Assembly: GCA_000231825.2 (NCBI GenBank)
Contig: JH720315.1
Span: 100,177-164,176 of the forward strand
DNA length: 64,000 bases
Direction: 5' to 3'
Origin: Tetrahymena elliotti 4EA
Lineage: Eukaryota; Ciliophora; Oligohymenophorea; Hymenostomatida; Tetrahymenidae
Position 1 is the first letter of the stretch. Every line of letters begins with the position of its first letter. The position numbers and the translations under genes were made by a program. A model generated the notes under the pieces. That model was not told the DNA's origin. It made no database searches and worked only from the letters and a program-made list of their open reading frames with translations. Positions 25,401 to 37,600 of the stretch are shown piece by piece.

Positions 25401-26977
25401 AATTAGCAAGTACCTCCTGTAACTAATCCCTCTCATATTGCTTAAAACAACTAAGATGATAGTGAAAAGAAAGAATAACCATAAGACTTGGATGATATTA
25501 TTAATGATACAAACTTAGATTTAATCGATTTTAGTGCTTTAGATGAAATCTAGATGATATTAGAAAGTGAACCTGCTGGAACACCCTCTACTTAAAACAC
25601 TATTTTGCAATCTAACCAACCAACAAGTGCACCTGCTTAAATTCCTCCTGCACCATAATAATAACAATAGCCAATCTAAATGGGTTAACACTTCCACAAA
25701 ATGAATTCTAGCTAAAAATAACCACCTTTGCCTGGTTAAACCCCTCCTTATATGCATCACCCCCAATCTTAATAGAACTTAAGTGAGTCAGGTTCAGCTT
25801 AAAACTAAAATCCCAATATAGATCCTAATCTTTAACAACTGTTAATCAGCTAACGTTCCAAACCTGCTTATGAGATGAATCCTTAAATTTAACCTCCTCC
25901 TTTCAATAATCAACCATAACAACAACAACAACCACCACCACCACAATAATAATAATAATAAACACCTTAATCTCAATAAATCCCCAATTACCCTAATAAA
26001 TATCCTCCTCAACAATAATCTAATTTAATTCCTCCTCATCAAATAGGTAATTAAAACTAAATGCAACCACCTCATCCCTCACAATATCATGGTCATTAAT
26101 AGCAAGGATCGATGTAAGGTCAATAGTGGAACCAATAGAATCCTTAAAATAACTCTTAGTATATGAGAAATCCTTAAAACTAAAATAAAAATTAATAATA
26201 TGGAATGAACAACCAAAACTCTAACTCATATTAAAAAGGAATGCCCAACATCCCACCTCTTCCTCATGCTGGATAAATGCCTAATCAACAATAAAATATC
26301 AATGCACCACCAAATTACAATAACCAAAACATGGGTAGACAGTACTCTCACAATCCATAACATAACTAAAACAATAACCAAAGCGGAGGTAACAACAATA
26401 ACATGAATGTAAAATCCCTTTTCTTCTTCAATAATTTTTTTAATTTAATTTCTTAAACCTTCAACAGAGATAACCCAGATACTAAAACAACAATTAGGGT
26501 TATGGTAATCCTCAATATAACAGCAACAACCCCAATAATCCAAATAACTAGAATCAACAACAACGTAAATTTCAATTAATAAAAATTTATTTTAAAAATT
26601 AATCTAAAAAAATAATAGAAAACTTCAATAAATTCCCAAGAGTAAACCCTAATGCCATGAACAACAACAATAATAATAATAATAATAACGGAATGGCTTC
26701 TAACAAAGGTGGACATGGATATTAACAAAATAAAAACCCATTTGGATCGTAAATTAATAAAGATTAATTAGCTTTAAATTATAAAATATAAAATATAAAT
26801 AGGAGATAGCAAGCCCATTACTAAAGAAACAACTAACCCTATACAGCTCACAACCCAGTTCCCTTCTAAGACCCCAATACAATGGATAACTAGATGATGC
26901 CACAATAATAAATGTAATATCACCCACAACAACAACATGATAACATGGGAGATTTAGATCAAAGAGACTACTCTTGA
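13411..26977 (+). CDS. Giant multi-PHD (PHD-ePHD-PHD) chromatin protein with SPOC-like segment, ~3,344 aa
   Basis: Sixteen exons: 13411-13855, 13924-14084, 15281-16337, 17143-17611, 17664-18040, 18095-19791, 20551-20891, 20943-23076, 23137-23595, 23653-24423, 24566-24855, 24912-24966, 25032-26408, 26468-26564, 26619-26748, 26803-26977; total 10,035 nt, divisible by three. PHD1 (residues ~129-200) has CEVC, MMVCYGC, KCHQYCYGI and CQKC. The extended PHD (~204-305) has CVICNQKKGALKK, NEWVHITCGLF, then CFFCKSD and GCQKHAHFYC, as in BRPF/JADE/AF10. PHD3 (~536-580) has YCVCQK, FCNLC, DWYHYGCV and YTCSMC and is split by a long intron. Then come coiled-coil and Q/E-rich segments, an acidic D/E tract (~1566-1630), Q/N-rich linkers, a SPOC-like region (~2540-2700, NELNKYISKNLKSKQLIIL) and a P/Q/N-rich tail. 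Probably a histone-reading scaffold in the nucleus. The start is the first ATG after an in-frame TGA at 13408, so upstream exons cannot be excluded. Confidence 0.8.
14085..15280 (+). repeat. 1.2-kb intron with degenerate TTAGAATGAA repeats
   Basis: This intron separates PHD1 from the extended PHD. From about 14,429 to 15,245 the ten-base word TTAGAATGAA or a close variant recurs some 15 times at irregular 25-60-bp spacing, often next to AAAATATTAG. The splice sites are inferred from the exact junction of the two zinc fingers. Confidence 0.7.
16338..17142 (+). other. Unusually long (805-bp) intron inside a PHD finger
   Basis: The third PHD finger is split after the CNLC cysteines; reading resumes at DWYHYGC at 17143. 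The intron is AT-rich and shows no reading frame, repeat or RNA gene that I can recognise. Confidence 0.7.
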
Positions 26978-29900
26978 AAAAAATAAGCAAAAATACTTGG
27001 TTCATTTATTCATTTAATTCAATAAATTTACTTTTGAAATTTACTTATTTCCCCTGCCCCTCATTAATTGATTAAAAATTACACTCATCTTAATATTAAT
27101 TATTATACACATTCATTCATTTATGACTAAATATTTATTCTGTATTTATCTCCAATAACCTATAAAATCAAAATTATATTTCTTTCTTTCTTAATTTATA
27201 ATTAAATATTTTTTCTCTATTTATATTTCCATTAATTAATAAAGTAAAAATTATTTGTTTTTATTTCTTTCATTTTTTCTGTTCAGCTTTAGAGTTTATT
27301 TGTATTTTAAAAGAATCATTTCTAATAATAATGAATAGATTATAAAGTTTATAATATTTGTCTTTTATCATAATTAAATAAGAAATTGCATGTTAGCAAT
27401 TTATTAATTTATAGCTATTAAATATTAATTTGAGTTGCTGAATTTCTTTTTCTAATTTTCATTTGTAAAATTTTTTTTTCAACTACATTAATACTATTTT
27501 AAACATTCATTTTTAACAATAAATTGTGTATGTTAAAATTAATGATGAAATTTCTTTCGAATCTTAAAATTTTGTACAGGTTTAGGGGAATAGTTGTTAA
27601 TTAATAGAATGATTTTCTTGCTCATATGAGTTTATTTTTGAATATTTTTTATTGGATTAAATATGTTTTTTTCTTGGAATTAAGAGGAAGAAACTGAAAT
27701 TATAAATTGATTCTTATTATAGAAATATTGGTTTTTTTCAATTTACTTTTCTTTGGCAAAAAATATTTGATGAGAAATAACTTGGTAAATTAATGATAAA
27801 AACAAGATAATTGCTACTTTTATTTTAGTAATAATGAAATAAACATCCAATATTTTTTGTTTTTGCTGTAAAATGACTAATTATTTCAGAACGTACTTTT
27901 TAACTTTCGAAAAAAAAAATTATCTCTCTTTTTATTTAGCTTACTTAAAATATCTTTTTTATTTAAACTATTTGAATGTTTTTATTCTTCTGATTCTAAG
28001 GAAGCAATTATTAGTTTATGGTTATTCTTTTATATCTTCTTTAATTTTTGATTAATTATTTTTATTATTGTTAAGCTATTAATGATAAAAGAATTGAAAG
28101 CTTTCATGATTAGATCTATAAAATTTCTTTAGCAAAGAACTACTAAATGTAAAGAGTAAATTATTGATAGAAGAAAATAAAGTTTGGCTGAGTTTGTTAA
28201 ATTTAGTTTTTCTTAGCAATAAATTCTTAAATTTCAATAACTAATTCTTACTATTCAGATGGTTCTGTATAAATTTTCATTTTAATACTCTAAAAAATAT
28301 ATTTTATTTTTAATCTATCTTCACAATATTATAAATTGATATCTTCTATCAAATTTATCTTAATCGTCTGGACATTATAAATGAATTAAGATTCTCTAAA
28401 GATAATTCTTTTTGTGGTAATGAACTTTTTCTAAAAATAATAACCTCTAGGCTTAAAGTCACTAGTTCTATTTAGTATCTTTTTCTTTGCTATAAATCAA
28501 ATAGCTGACTTTTAATTTTACAAAAATTCCTTGAAATCTTCTATCTTCATTTTTTTAATCTTTAATTCTTATTCAAATCACATCAAAAGCATATTCTTCA
28601 AGAGCCCCCCCCCCCCCTCTTCTACCATATTAAAAATTTCATTACAAATTTTGTAAAATAAAAATTGAGGGGATACTATTAAGAGGAAAGATATCAAATA
28701 AAAATCAAAAATAAGAATTTCTTTATTCTAAATCTTAGCTTACATTAATTTATTTATCAGTTGATTTCATAATAAAAATATATTAATTTCTTATTTTTAC
28801 TACCTAAAAAATCTCTATTTTTCTTCAAAAGTTAATTATTAATTGGTAGTACGAAAATAATTATTGTAAGTTTTGATGTTTTTAATTAAATAACACATCT
28901 TTCTAAAAGCGATCTTAAAATTAAGTTTCTTGATAAGTTTAATAGACTATTAACATATTTTCGAGTAATATTATTAAATTTACCTATGTACTAAAAGGAA
29001 AACAGTATCATAAACAGGCAAGAAATATCTGATAGATAACAAATAAGTAGACTGCTTAAGCTTTCTAAGTTAAAATTGAAATAAATAAATAAATTGTTTT
29101 TATTTTTGCTTTGAAAGATGAAGAAGAAAATTTACTTTCAAATTATTTTATTAGAGATATTTGAAAAGTAGTTCTTGATGAAAAAGGTGGGGTGAGATAC
29201 TTATTAAATAAAATAATAAATTAATCTAATTTTCTCAATGAGCAGTTAAAATGAACAATTATAATTTCATAAAAACTCTTTTACCCACCTTTTAGATGTC
29301 ATTCAAGAAAAAAAGATTTTGAAAGTGTAACATGGATTTAGAGGCAATATTTTCAAATTTCTAAGAAGGTGAAATGATTTTAAATCACATAATCATGAAT
29401 TTGACATATTTTATAAAAAATCTTCTTCCTCCTTTTCTCTCTAATTTTGACATTTTTAATTTAAAAAAATAAAATAAACCATTTTGTGTTTGGGAATTAG
29501 CTGATGATAAACTTGGGAATATTTTTATCAATAAAAAAATTAATATTGATTAATACAATTTTTACTTTCCTTTACTTTATTCTGCTTACTGTAAAATGTG
29601 TGGTAAAATCAATAAAGCTTCAAGAAGTATAAGAAGTATGAGCTTTTTTTAAATATCTTTATAATGAATTTCTAAATGATTGTAACTTTGAATGTTATCT
29701 TCTAATAGATTTGATGAGTTTGTTTGTGAATATTTAATCAAAATTATAGATTTTCAATATGAAATATTCAAAGATAAAATGAGTTAGAATCTTTTATGAT
29801 ATTGTTATCAGCAAAAAAAAATGGTTATAATATAAAGAGAAAAGTAATAGTTTAAGAAAATTAAATATTAGTACTCAAATAAACAAGTTAATTGACAGAT

Positions 29901-30110
29901 ACGAAGTTAAAATCAAATTTATTGATTGTTTCGAACAATAATAAAATCTGATTGGTCTATTTCTCTAAAAATTAATTTGATAAAATCAAAATTATAAATT
30001 TCTTCAAATATCTCTTGCTGAAAGCTTTAAATTGCTAAAGTGATTAAAACATAATTCATAAAATTTAATTAAAAAAATAAAAAAACAAACTATAAAAATT
30101 CCCTTAATAA
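26978..30110. other. Intergenic, part of a diverged duplication; poly-C run
   Basis: AT-rich with no confident gene. Segments at about 27,385-27,500 and 27,900-28,070 resemble about 31,740-31,860 and 32,455-32,660, indicating a diverged segmental duplication that includes the surface-antigen genes. A 13-base poly-C run lies at 28605-28617, unusual in such AT-rich DNA. Short readable bits near 29,120-29,400 do not form a gene I can support. Confidence 0.5.
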
Positions 30111-30494
30111 ATGAAATTCTCTACCATTACCTTATTTGCTTTAATTGCCATTAGCACTGTTTAAGCTGGAACTATTGCTGAAAATGAAACTTACTAAAAG
30201 TGTATTCTCTCAGTTGGAACTTTAGATTGCTCTACTGCTACCAATTCAAGTAATTGCTCAGATTCAAAATCAGCTTATAGAGCATGCACAAAATCTGATT
30301 AAAATAAGGCTGCATGCGATATCAATACATAAACTGATTACTCAGCTTATGTTAAGTGTGTCTAAGGATGCTACTCTAAGGCCACTGATGCTGATGCTAA
30401 GAAATTCTATGATAAGATGAATGACTGTCTTAGTGGATCTATCTTAGCTTCTGTTGCTATGCTCTTATTCAGCTTGTTTGCTTTACTATTCTGA
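30111..30494 (+). CDS. Small secreted/GPI-type Cys-containing surface protein, 127 aa
   Basis: One exon, ATG 30111 to TGA 30492-30494. The N-terminus is a signal peptide (MKFSTITLFALIAISTV, then QAG). The mature part carries regularly placed cysteines (YQKC, LDCS, NCSDS, RACTKS, AACD, VKCVQGC, NDCLSG). The C-terminus ends in a hydrophobic stretch (SILASVAMLLFSLFALLF) preceded by small residues, as in GPI-anchor signals. It resembles short surface-antigen-like proteins of ciliates; no specific family name is claimed. Degenerate copies lie downstream at 33072 and 34108. Confidence 0.85.
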
Positions 30495-33071
30495 TTGAAT
30501 ATAAAAAATAAAATTATTTTAAGATGAATATTTAGATATTATGAGTAAATCAATATATATCTAGATGTATTTGTTTAGTAAATAATCTTTAATTCATTTT
30601 CTTTCACAAAAATAATACTTCAAATTATATATTTGCTTTAGAAAAATGCTTTTTAAACTTAAAATTTTATCAATATGCCAAAAAATTAAATATAAGTATG
30701 CCAATATATTTTTTTTCTTTTTCCTTTCAAAGATTTTAAGTTTTGTGATAAGGAAGAGAATAAAAATAATTAAATTGATAAGTGTACTTTTATTTCTATT
30801 TGAGAGAACCAATTTTTCAAAAGTGAAATCTCAGCATAAAACTTGAAATAAATAATTTTAATTTCCTAAAAAACTGATTAAAATTTTGATGTGAATGAAT
30901 TAAAAAATAATGTAATATTTATTAGTAAATTAGAATAAAGTTATTTTAATGACAAAAATATTTTTTAAGACTAAATCTTTTTATTTATTTTGGATTCATT
31001 CAAATGCTAAAGTGGCACATTATTTTTAAAAAATGCATATATTTTCACATTGATTAATTTAGATTATTATTTTAATATTAATTTTAAAATTCATTTAATA
31101 TAATATAAAAATCATTTCTAGTTGAATTCATTTTTTAAAGTTTACTTCACTTTTAAAATTCATATTTCTAAAAATGGATAAGATTGAATTATTAACAAAT
31201 ATTGTAAGTTGCTAACTCATAAAATTTAGTTCTAATAAATTTGGTTTACTTTTTAATTAATTATTTCCTTTTATTGATTCATGAATTTAATAATTTAGTT
31301 CTATCAAATTTAAGCAATAATTTCTGAACAAAGATATATCATATTTAATCAAATTAATTTTATGTATTAATTTAGCTTGAATCTAAATTTATACTCTTTC
31401 TTACATTTTGTAAATAAACAGCTTCATAAAATTTAAAAAATTTTTATTTTTAATAAAAATAACATCTAAAATTTTATCTTATTCTTCCTTAAGATCCCAC
31501 TATAATAAGACTCCTATTTTGAAATCTCCAAAATATAAGGCAGAGAGAGGGGGGGGTCTTATTATAGAGAGTTTGCAGTACTTAATTAATTATTTGTTTC
31601 TTAGTTTTTTTCAGTTATTTGTTTAGTAAAATTAATTAAATAAAGTTAGTTTCATAATTTATTTGTTCATTAATTTACAAGTCAGGTTCTATCTAGCATC
31701 CTTAATTATAGTATTACCCGATTATTTAGAAATAAGATGAGGGATATGTTAGCAAATTTATTAATTTATTAACAAATAATTTTAATACATCTCATTTCAT
31801 TTATTTTTTTATCTTAAAATTTTCTTATTTTCATTTGTAGAATTTTTTTTAACTTCATTTATATCAGATCCAAAAAATTTATAAATGTAAAATAAATATT
31901 TTTGTTAAACAAAATACCTTTTACTTATTAAAATTTTTCTAAATCATTGATTTGAAGGTTACAATTATAAAAAGACTATTTCATTTTATTGTTAAGGAGC
32001 TCTTTACTTTAAAAAAATATTCATTTAATAATTTACACATATGAATATCTACAAATTTATTTTAGTTTTTTAATTTTTCAATATTATCTGTCAAATTTTG
32101 TTATAAAATTGGGATTATTCATATTAAAAATACTTGACTTATCATTAAAGTTTTTTTCTAACCTAAAATTATTTTTTGTACAGATTTACTAGAAATTAAT
32201 AGAATTTACTTCTTACTAAAAAAATTTAACTCTCATATTAAATTTGATAAATTAATTGCATTACTGCGAAGTAAAATTTAGTTTTATTTGTTTTAATTTT
32301 CTTTGATTTTAATTATTGGATTGAATAAATTTTACAAATTTTAGATAAAACAAAATTACTTTACTATTATTTCAATTGAAAAATGAAGTATAAATCTACA
32401 ATTTTTTATTTCAGTAAGTAGTAAGATAATTATTTTAGAAATTAATTTCTTCCCTTTAGAAAAAAAAAATTATCTCTTTAGAAATGTAGCTTTTCTTAAA
32501 ATGAATATTGACTTCAACTGTTTGAATTTTTAGACAATTAATAATTATTCATCAAAATAAAGCTTTAATTTAAATTCTTTTGCTCTACTGGTTGTAAAGA
32601 AGATATTATTAGTTCACGAAGATCCATCATTTTATATCTTAGGTTAAATAAATAATTTAAGCTTCAAGATACTAATAAATAGCTTTTTTTCAAACTCTTC
32701 GATAAACTTCTAGTATTTACTAATGCTTCTTTAAAGTTAGTTAACAATTGGAATTGCATGAAGATTTAAAAAAAAAAATTATTTTGCAATCATAAAAATT
32801 TTTAAGATAAATGGAACAATATTAAAATACTTTCCTTGAATAACTTAAAATAGATTTATAAAAAATGAAAAGTGATAGATTTATAATCAATAAATTAAAT
32901 TAATAGTAGAACAAAAAGATTATAAATAAATATTAATTAAAGTTAGGTCTAGTCTTATTGCTTATTTGAATAACTAAAAAATCTCATGGATTCTATTTGT
33001 TTATACGTTGATTTACTAAATTATAAAAGTGTTGAATCATTTAATACTTTAAGTCAGCTTTAAAATGCAAA
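30495..33071. other. Intergenic, AT-rich, duplicated flank with a G-rich hairpin
   Basis: No gene recognised. It contains the hairpin at 31500-31567 and the 31.7-32.7-kb segment similar to 27.4-28.1 kb. The last 140 bases upstream of the broken antigen copy recur at about 33,897-34,045. Confidence 0.5.
31500..31567. repeat. Inverted repeat / hairpin with G8 run
   Basis: A 15-base arm CTATAATAAGACTCC at 31500-31514 is the reverse complement, with one mismatch, of the arm at 31553-31567. The spacer is 38 bases. The right arm includes part of an eight-base poly-G run (31549-31556). Confidence 0.75.
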
Positions 33072-33454
33072 AGAAACTCTGCTCTCACCTTACTTGCTTT
33101 GATTGCTATTAGCTTTGTTAAAGCTGGAGTTGTTGCTCAAAATGAAACCTACTAAAAATGTGCTCTCTAAGATTTTACTGATGGTGATTTGAACGTGCTA
33201 CTGCTACCAATCCAACTACTTGCAAAACTTCTAAATTAGCTGTTTATGATTGCTAATTTACTGATGCTAATAAGGCTGCTTGTAATGAAAACAAATAAAC
33301 TGATTTCTCTGTCTACGTTAAGTGTATGTAGGGTTGCTATGCTAAAGCTACTGATGCTAAGAAATGCTATGATAAGAAAAGTGATTACCTTAGTGGATCT
33401 ATCTTAGCTTCTGTTGCTATGGCTTTATTCTGCTTATTTGCTTTATTATTCTGA
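33072..33454 (+). pseudogene. Frameshifted copy of the small surface protein
   Basis: Close homologue of the gene at 30111 (LLALIAISFVKAGVVAQ near the start; SGSILASVAMALFCLFALLF at the end, stopping at TGA 33452-33454). The start codon is out of frame with the signal peptide, and a one-base loss near 33190, between the codons for DL and ATATN, breaks the frame. Cysteines downstream are conserved, so decay looks recent. Confidence 0.75.
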
Positions 33455-34107
33455 TTTATATATATATATATATGTATAGTACCCTAGGGTACTGCCTATT
33501 AAGGCTACATACAGTTATAACAAGTATTATTAATTTATTATGTAATTTGAGGTCCTCTATAATAATAACTATATAGCAGTCCATGATTAGCTCCTTTTAT
33601 ATATTATATAAAAAAAATGACAGGCCTTTTCTAACAGTCTAAGTATAAAGTTTTAAGTTTGACAACTGAACTAATGGAGACTGATTATTCCTATCATTAA
33701 ATTAAAGAATTAAATTTTTCTGAAGATTTTAAAAATAATAATATTGTGTGATCACATAAATTCATAAAATAAATGGAAAAGCAAAGTTACACTTTCTTTC
33801 TAACATACTAAATATCAGATTTATTAAAAAATTAGCAGCACTAACTTTATAAGCAACAAAGTAAATTAATAATAGAACTAAAAGGATGGTAAATAAATAT
33901 TGATTTAAGGTAAGTCTGGTTTTATTGATTATTTTGAATAACTAAAAAATATGATTGATTCTATTTGTTTGTCAGTTTATTTACTAAATTATAAAATTGT
34001 TGAAGCATTTAATGCTTTGAGCTAGCTTTAAAAGGCAAAAGAAATTAAAACAAAAATAAAATTTAATTAAAAAAAATAAATCTACTAAAAAAATATCCTT
34101 TTCAAAG
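33455..34107. other. Spacer with TA repeat, palindrome and duplicated promoter-side sequence
   Basis: A TA dinucleotide run at about 33456-33474 is followed by a perfect 16-base palindrome AGTACCCTAGGGTACT at 33478-33493. The segment 33,897-34,045 repeats the region just upstream of the previous antigen copy. No gene seen. Confidence 0.6.
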
Positions 34108-34233
34108 AGATTCTCTACTATCACCTTACTTGCTTTGATTACTATTAGCTCTGTTAAAGCTGAAGTTGTTGCTCAAAATGAGATTTACTAAAAATGGGCT
34201 ATTTAAGAATTAAATCATTGTGATTTTAACTGA
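34108..34233 (+). pseudogene. Truncated third copy of the small surface protein
   Basis: RFSTITLLALITISSVKAEV and a short following part match the signal peptide of the gene at 30111. The start Met is missing, one Cys is changed to Trp (YQKW), and a TGA at 34231-34233 ends it after about 40 codons. Only the 5' portion is present. Confidence 0.75.
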
Positions 34234-34615
34234 ATAATTTACTTTGAAAAATGCTTCTTTAAATCAAAATGATTTTTTTTTTTTGAGTCAATTAAAAATA
34301 TAAATATCAGATGTATTATTCTGCTAGAGAATTGAAAAATATAAGGATTTCAAATAAAATTTTTAATAAATACTAAATCTCTTAACACTTTTTGACAAAA
34401 ATTATGATCAATATAAAGATATCTATGTAAAATAGATAGAGTTCTTAACTAATCTTTTGAATCTGTTAAATTTTTATCTTAGTTTTTACATTTCTAGAAC
34501 ATCGAAATCGCTAAAGCTTTTTATAAATTAAAGAACTTTAAATTACAAATTAATATTTTTATTTAAGTTATTTTAATTTTTTTTCTCAATAATTTCAATT
34601 CAGAAAATCAAGCAA

Positions 34616-37600
34616 TCAATTATGTAGCTAAATTGTTAAAAATATTAATATAAAAATAGATAAAAATTTTGTTTTTCCTACATTAGTTACACTCGTTGTT
34701 ATTGCTTGGTTTTCTGCAAAAATAAAGACAAATTAAATTTACTTAAAGTAAATATTTAAAGCTACCAACTTTGAACACTTTGATAATCCAGAACATAAAC
34801 CAGATGCTCCTTTGAAAGAAATATTATTTTAGCTTCTATATTTTATAAATATTTTATTGATATTTATAATAATGTTAATAATTGTTTAGATATTTAACTG
34901 TTTGATTATTTTTAATTAAATAATCTAAAAAATTAACAGTTTTTGTCAGAAATAAATAAAATTTGTTTACTATAATTAGATTTCTAAATTAATCAGATTT
35001 GGAATATTTTGCAAAGCATGACCAATATTCTATGCCCCATCTTCTTCAATTACTATGAATCTTATAAATTATCAATTAGAATCAGGAAAAGTTAAAACTT
35101 TACTATAAAATAAATTACTAAAGATTTATTGTTAAATATGAAAGAGTTTTGCTATCGGTCAAAGGCGAAAACAAGTTCTAAAAGCCTCTAGCACTGATTA
35201 TATTTCCACTTTATTTATATTATTAAAATATTTTATAATTTTGGCAAGAAAAGTTCTTTAGAAGAAAAATATATTTTTTAGGTTTTTTGGTTTACCTTAA
35301 ATCCATATACAATTTAGATAAATTTCCTAGCTTAGCTAAAGAGCTTCCCATATTGATTATTTCTTCATCAACTATTTTACTCTTTCTATTTGTAAAAACA
35401 TAAATGAATATTAAATATAAATTGATTTTAACAAGCATATTCTCTAAAATTGTTCAAAAATCTATCTCTTTTTTTATTTAAAATCTTACATTAAATTAAT
35501 GCTAAAACCTGAAAGATTTAAACAACTAGATAGACCCTCACATAAATATGTTACACCTTTTGTTCCAATATGATTTTAACTTTTTTAAAGAAATGAGTTA
35601 AAATTAAATCCTCTTTTTATCTAATTAATAATTCAATAAAAGCATGAACTGATGAACAGGTATAAATGTTACGGAAAACCAAGTTAAAGATCTCTTAGCT
35701 AGATACATTTAGATATACCTTAGCCCAATCCCTAAGTACCTAAATGGCCTATGTTGTTATAACTAAATATATTTTTTTAATTAAATGTTTTAATCTAGTA
35801 TAAAAACTAAAGAAATAATTTTAATAATACTTATAATTTTTTTAATATATTATTTAATTTCTGAAAAAATTTTCTAATTGATTTAAGAATTTAACTACTA
35901 GAATTCAATGCTCAAAAAAGTAAGTTCAAAACATTTAGATAAAGCCTAACCCAAGCCTATTGCTCCCTCATTTCCAATATTACAAAATCTATTAGTTAAA
36001 ATAGTTAATAGTATTAACATAAATTGATAATTTCTTATTTACAAAAAGTAATTTGAATAATTGTAATAATAATATTTATCCAAACCAAAAAGATATTGCT
36101 ATTTCAATAAAATTTAATGATTACGAAAAGTCTAAGACCAATGCAGATAAATTTAAACGATTTGCTATTCCAGTTGATAAATCAGTAATTCCTTTTGAAC
36201 CAATATTATTAGAGCTATTAGAAGTTTAAAATAAAATTTAAATTATTTTTTAATACTGTAAGTAAGTAATTAATTAAAAGGCCATTAATGTGTGTGTTAC
36301 CATAAATTTAAATTTAATTGCTTAAGGTTTTTGCAATTAGAGAGAAAAGAGCCTAAGATATGAGCTCCTGTTGAACTGATTTTGTTATATCTATTAATTA
36401 GTTATCGACATTTATTTTTAATTTAAAATAGAATAATCAAAATTTATTTTTTTTATAACAAAAATAGCTTTGAGGAAAGTTAAAATAATAAAGAAAAAGA
36501 ATTACTTTAAATTAAGACTTAAACTTTCTAGATTATTGCAATTAACTAAAGCTTATCCCAAATTTGGAACACTCTTATCACCAATCATTTAGTTTCTTTT
36601 TAGCAGATTTTAAAATGTTATTATTTAAAAAGGAATTATATTTTTTTATTATTCAGTTGTCTATTTTATATTTAAAATGGGGTATCAAAAATCTTTACAG
36701 GAAAATTGTTGTGTAAAAATGTTATTATGTAACCATCTAGCAATAAAATATTTAAAATATAAAAGAGTAAAATAAAAAACCCCCGTTATTATAAATTTTA
36801 TTTACTAAAAAGTACTATTAATTGAATGTATTTCTAATTTTAGGATTGATGAAAAATTATCTAAGTATTTTGAAGAAGAAATAAATAATTATGATAAAAA
36901 GTATACTTAAGATCAACTTAGAGGTTAGTTTCATCTGAAAATTAAAAGTTTTGTATCTTTTGCTATAATATAATGAAAATTAATTATAGTATTTCAAACT
37001 ATTTTGTTACATCTTCTTCAGGATTATAATATATCACTTGCTAATTCTATTTTTATTTTTATTTGTTACCCATTTTTATTATATCTACTTTAATGTATAA
37101 TTTATTAAAGTATTGTCTAATTTTATTCCTGAAGTGGGTAATCTTTTGATTACAAAAAACGAAACTCTATTAATTAATTAAAAAATTTTCTTAAGTACAC
37201 AAAAGAAAATATTAATGGGAAATATATTTTTTTTTGTTGATGATTTGTAGTAAAAATAACAATTTAAGTTATATCTTGTATATTATAAAATATAAAATGT
37301 ATGTATTCCCATTAAGTAAAGTAAATATTTATTTTCATTAATCATATTCATTTTAATAATTTAAAGTTTTTATTTTAATTTAAATTAGGGTGAAAAATAT
37401 TTTAAGAATTAATATTTTGTGAATAAATTTAAAAACGAAAAAATTTAAATTAAATTTTAATTAAAATGTTTTAGATTTAAATAAATTTAAAGAGCAAACA
37501 AAATAGTTGTTACTATTATGTTTTTGAATAAAATATAGAGTTAACAATAAAAAATAAGTTAAATATTTTTCTAATGAATATCAAGAAAACTTAGTTTTAG

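Noticed and set aside
30594..30846. Overlapping small frames on both strands after the surface-protein gene
   Set aside because: A/T-driven composition, no signal peptide or motif, and no splice context.
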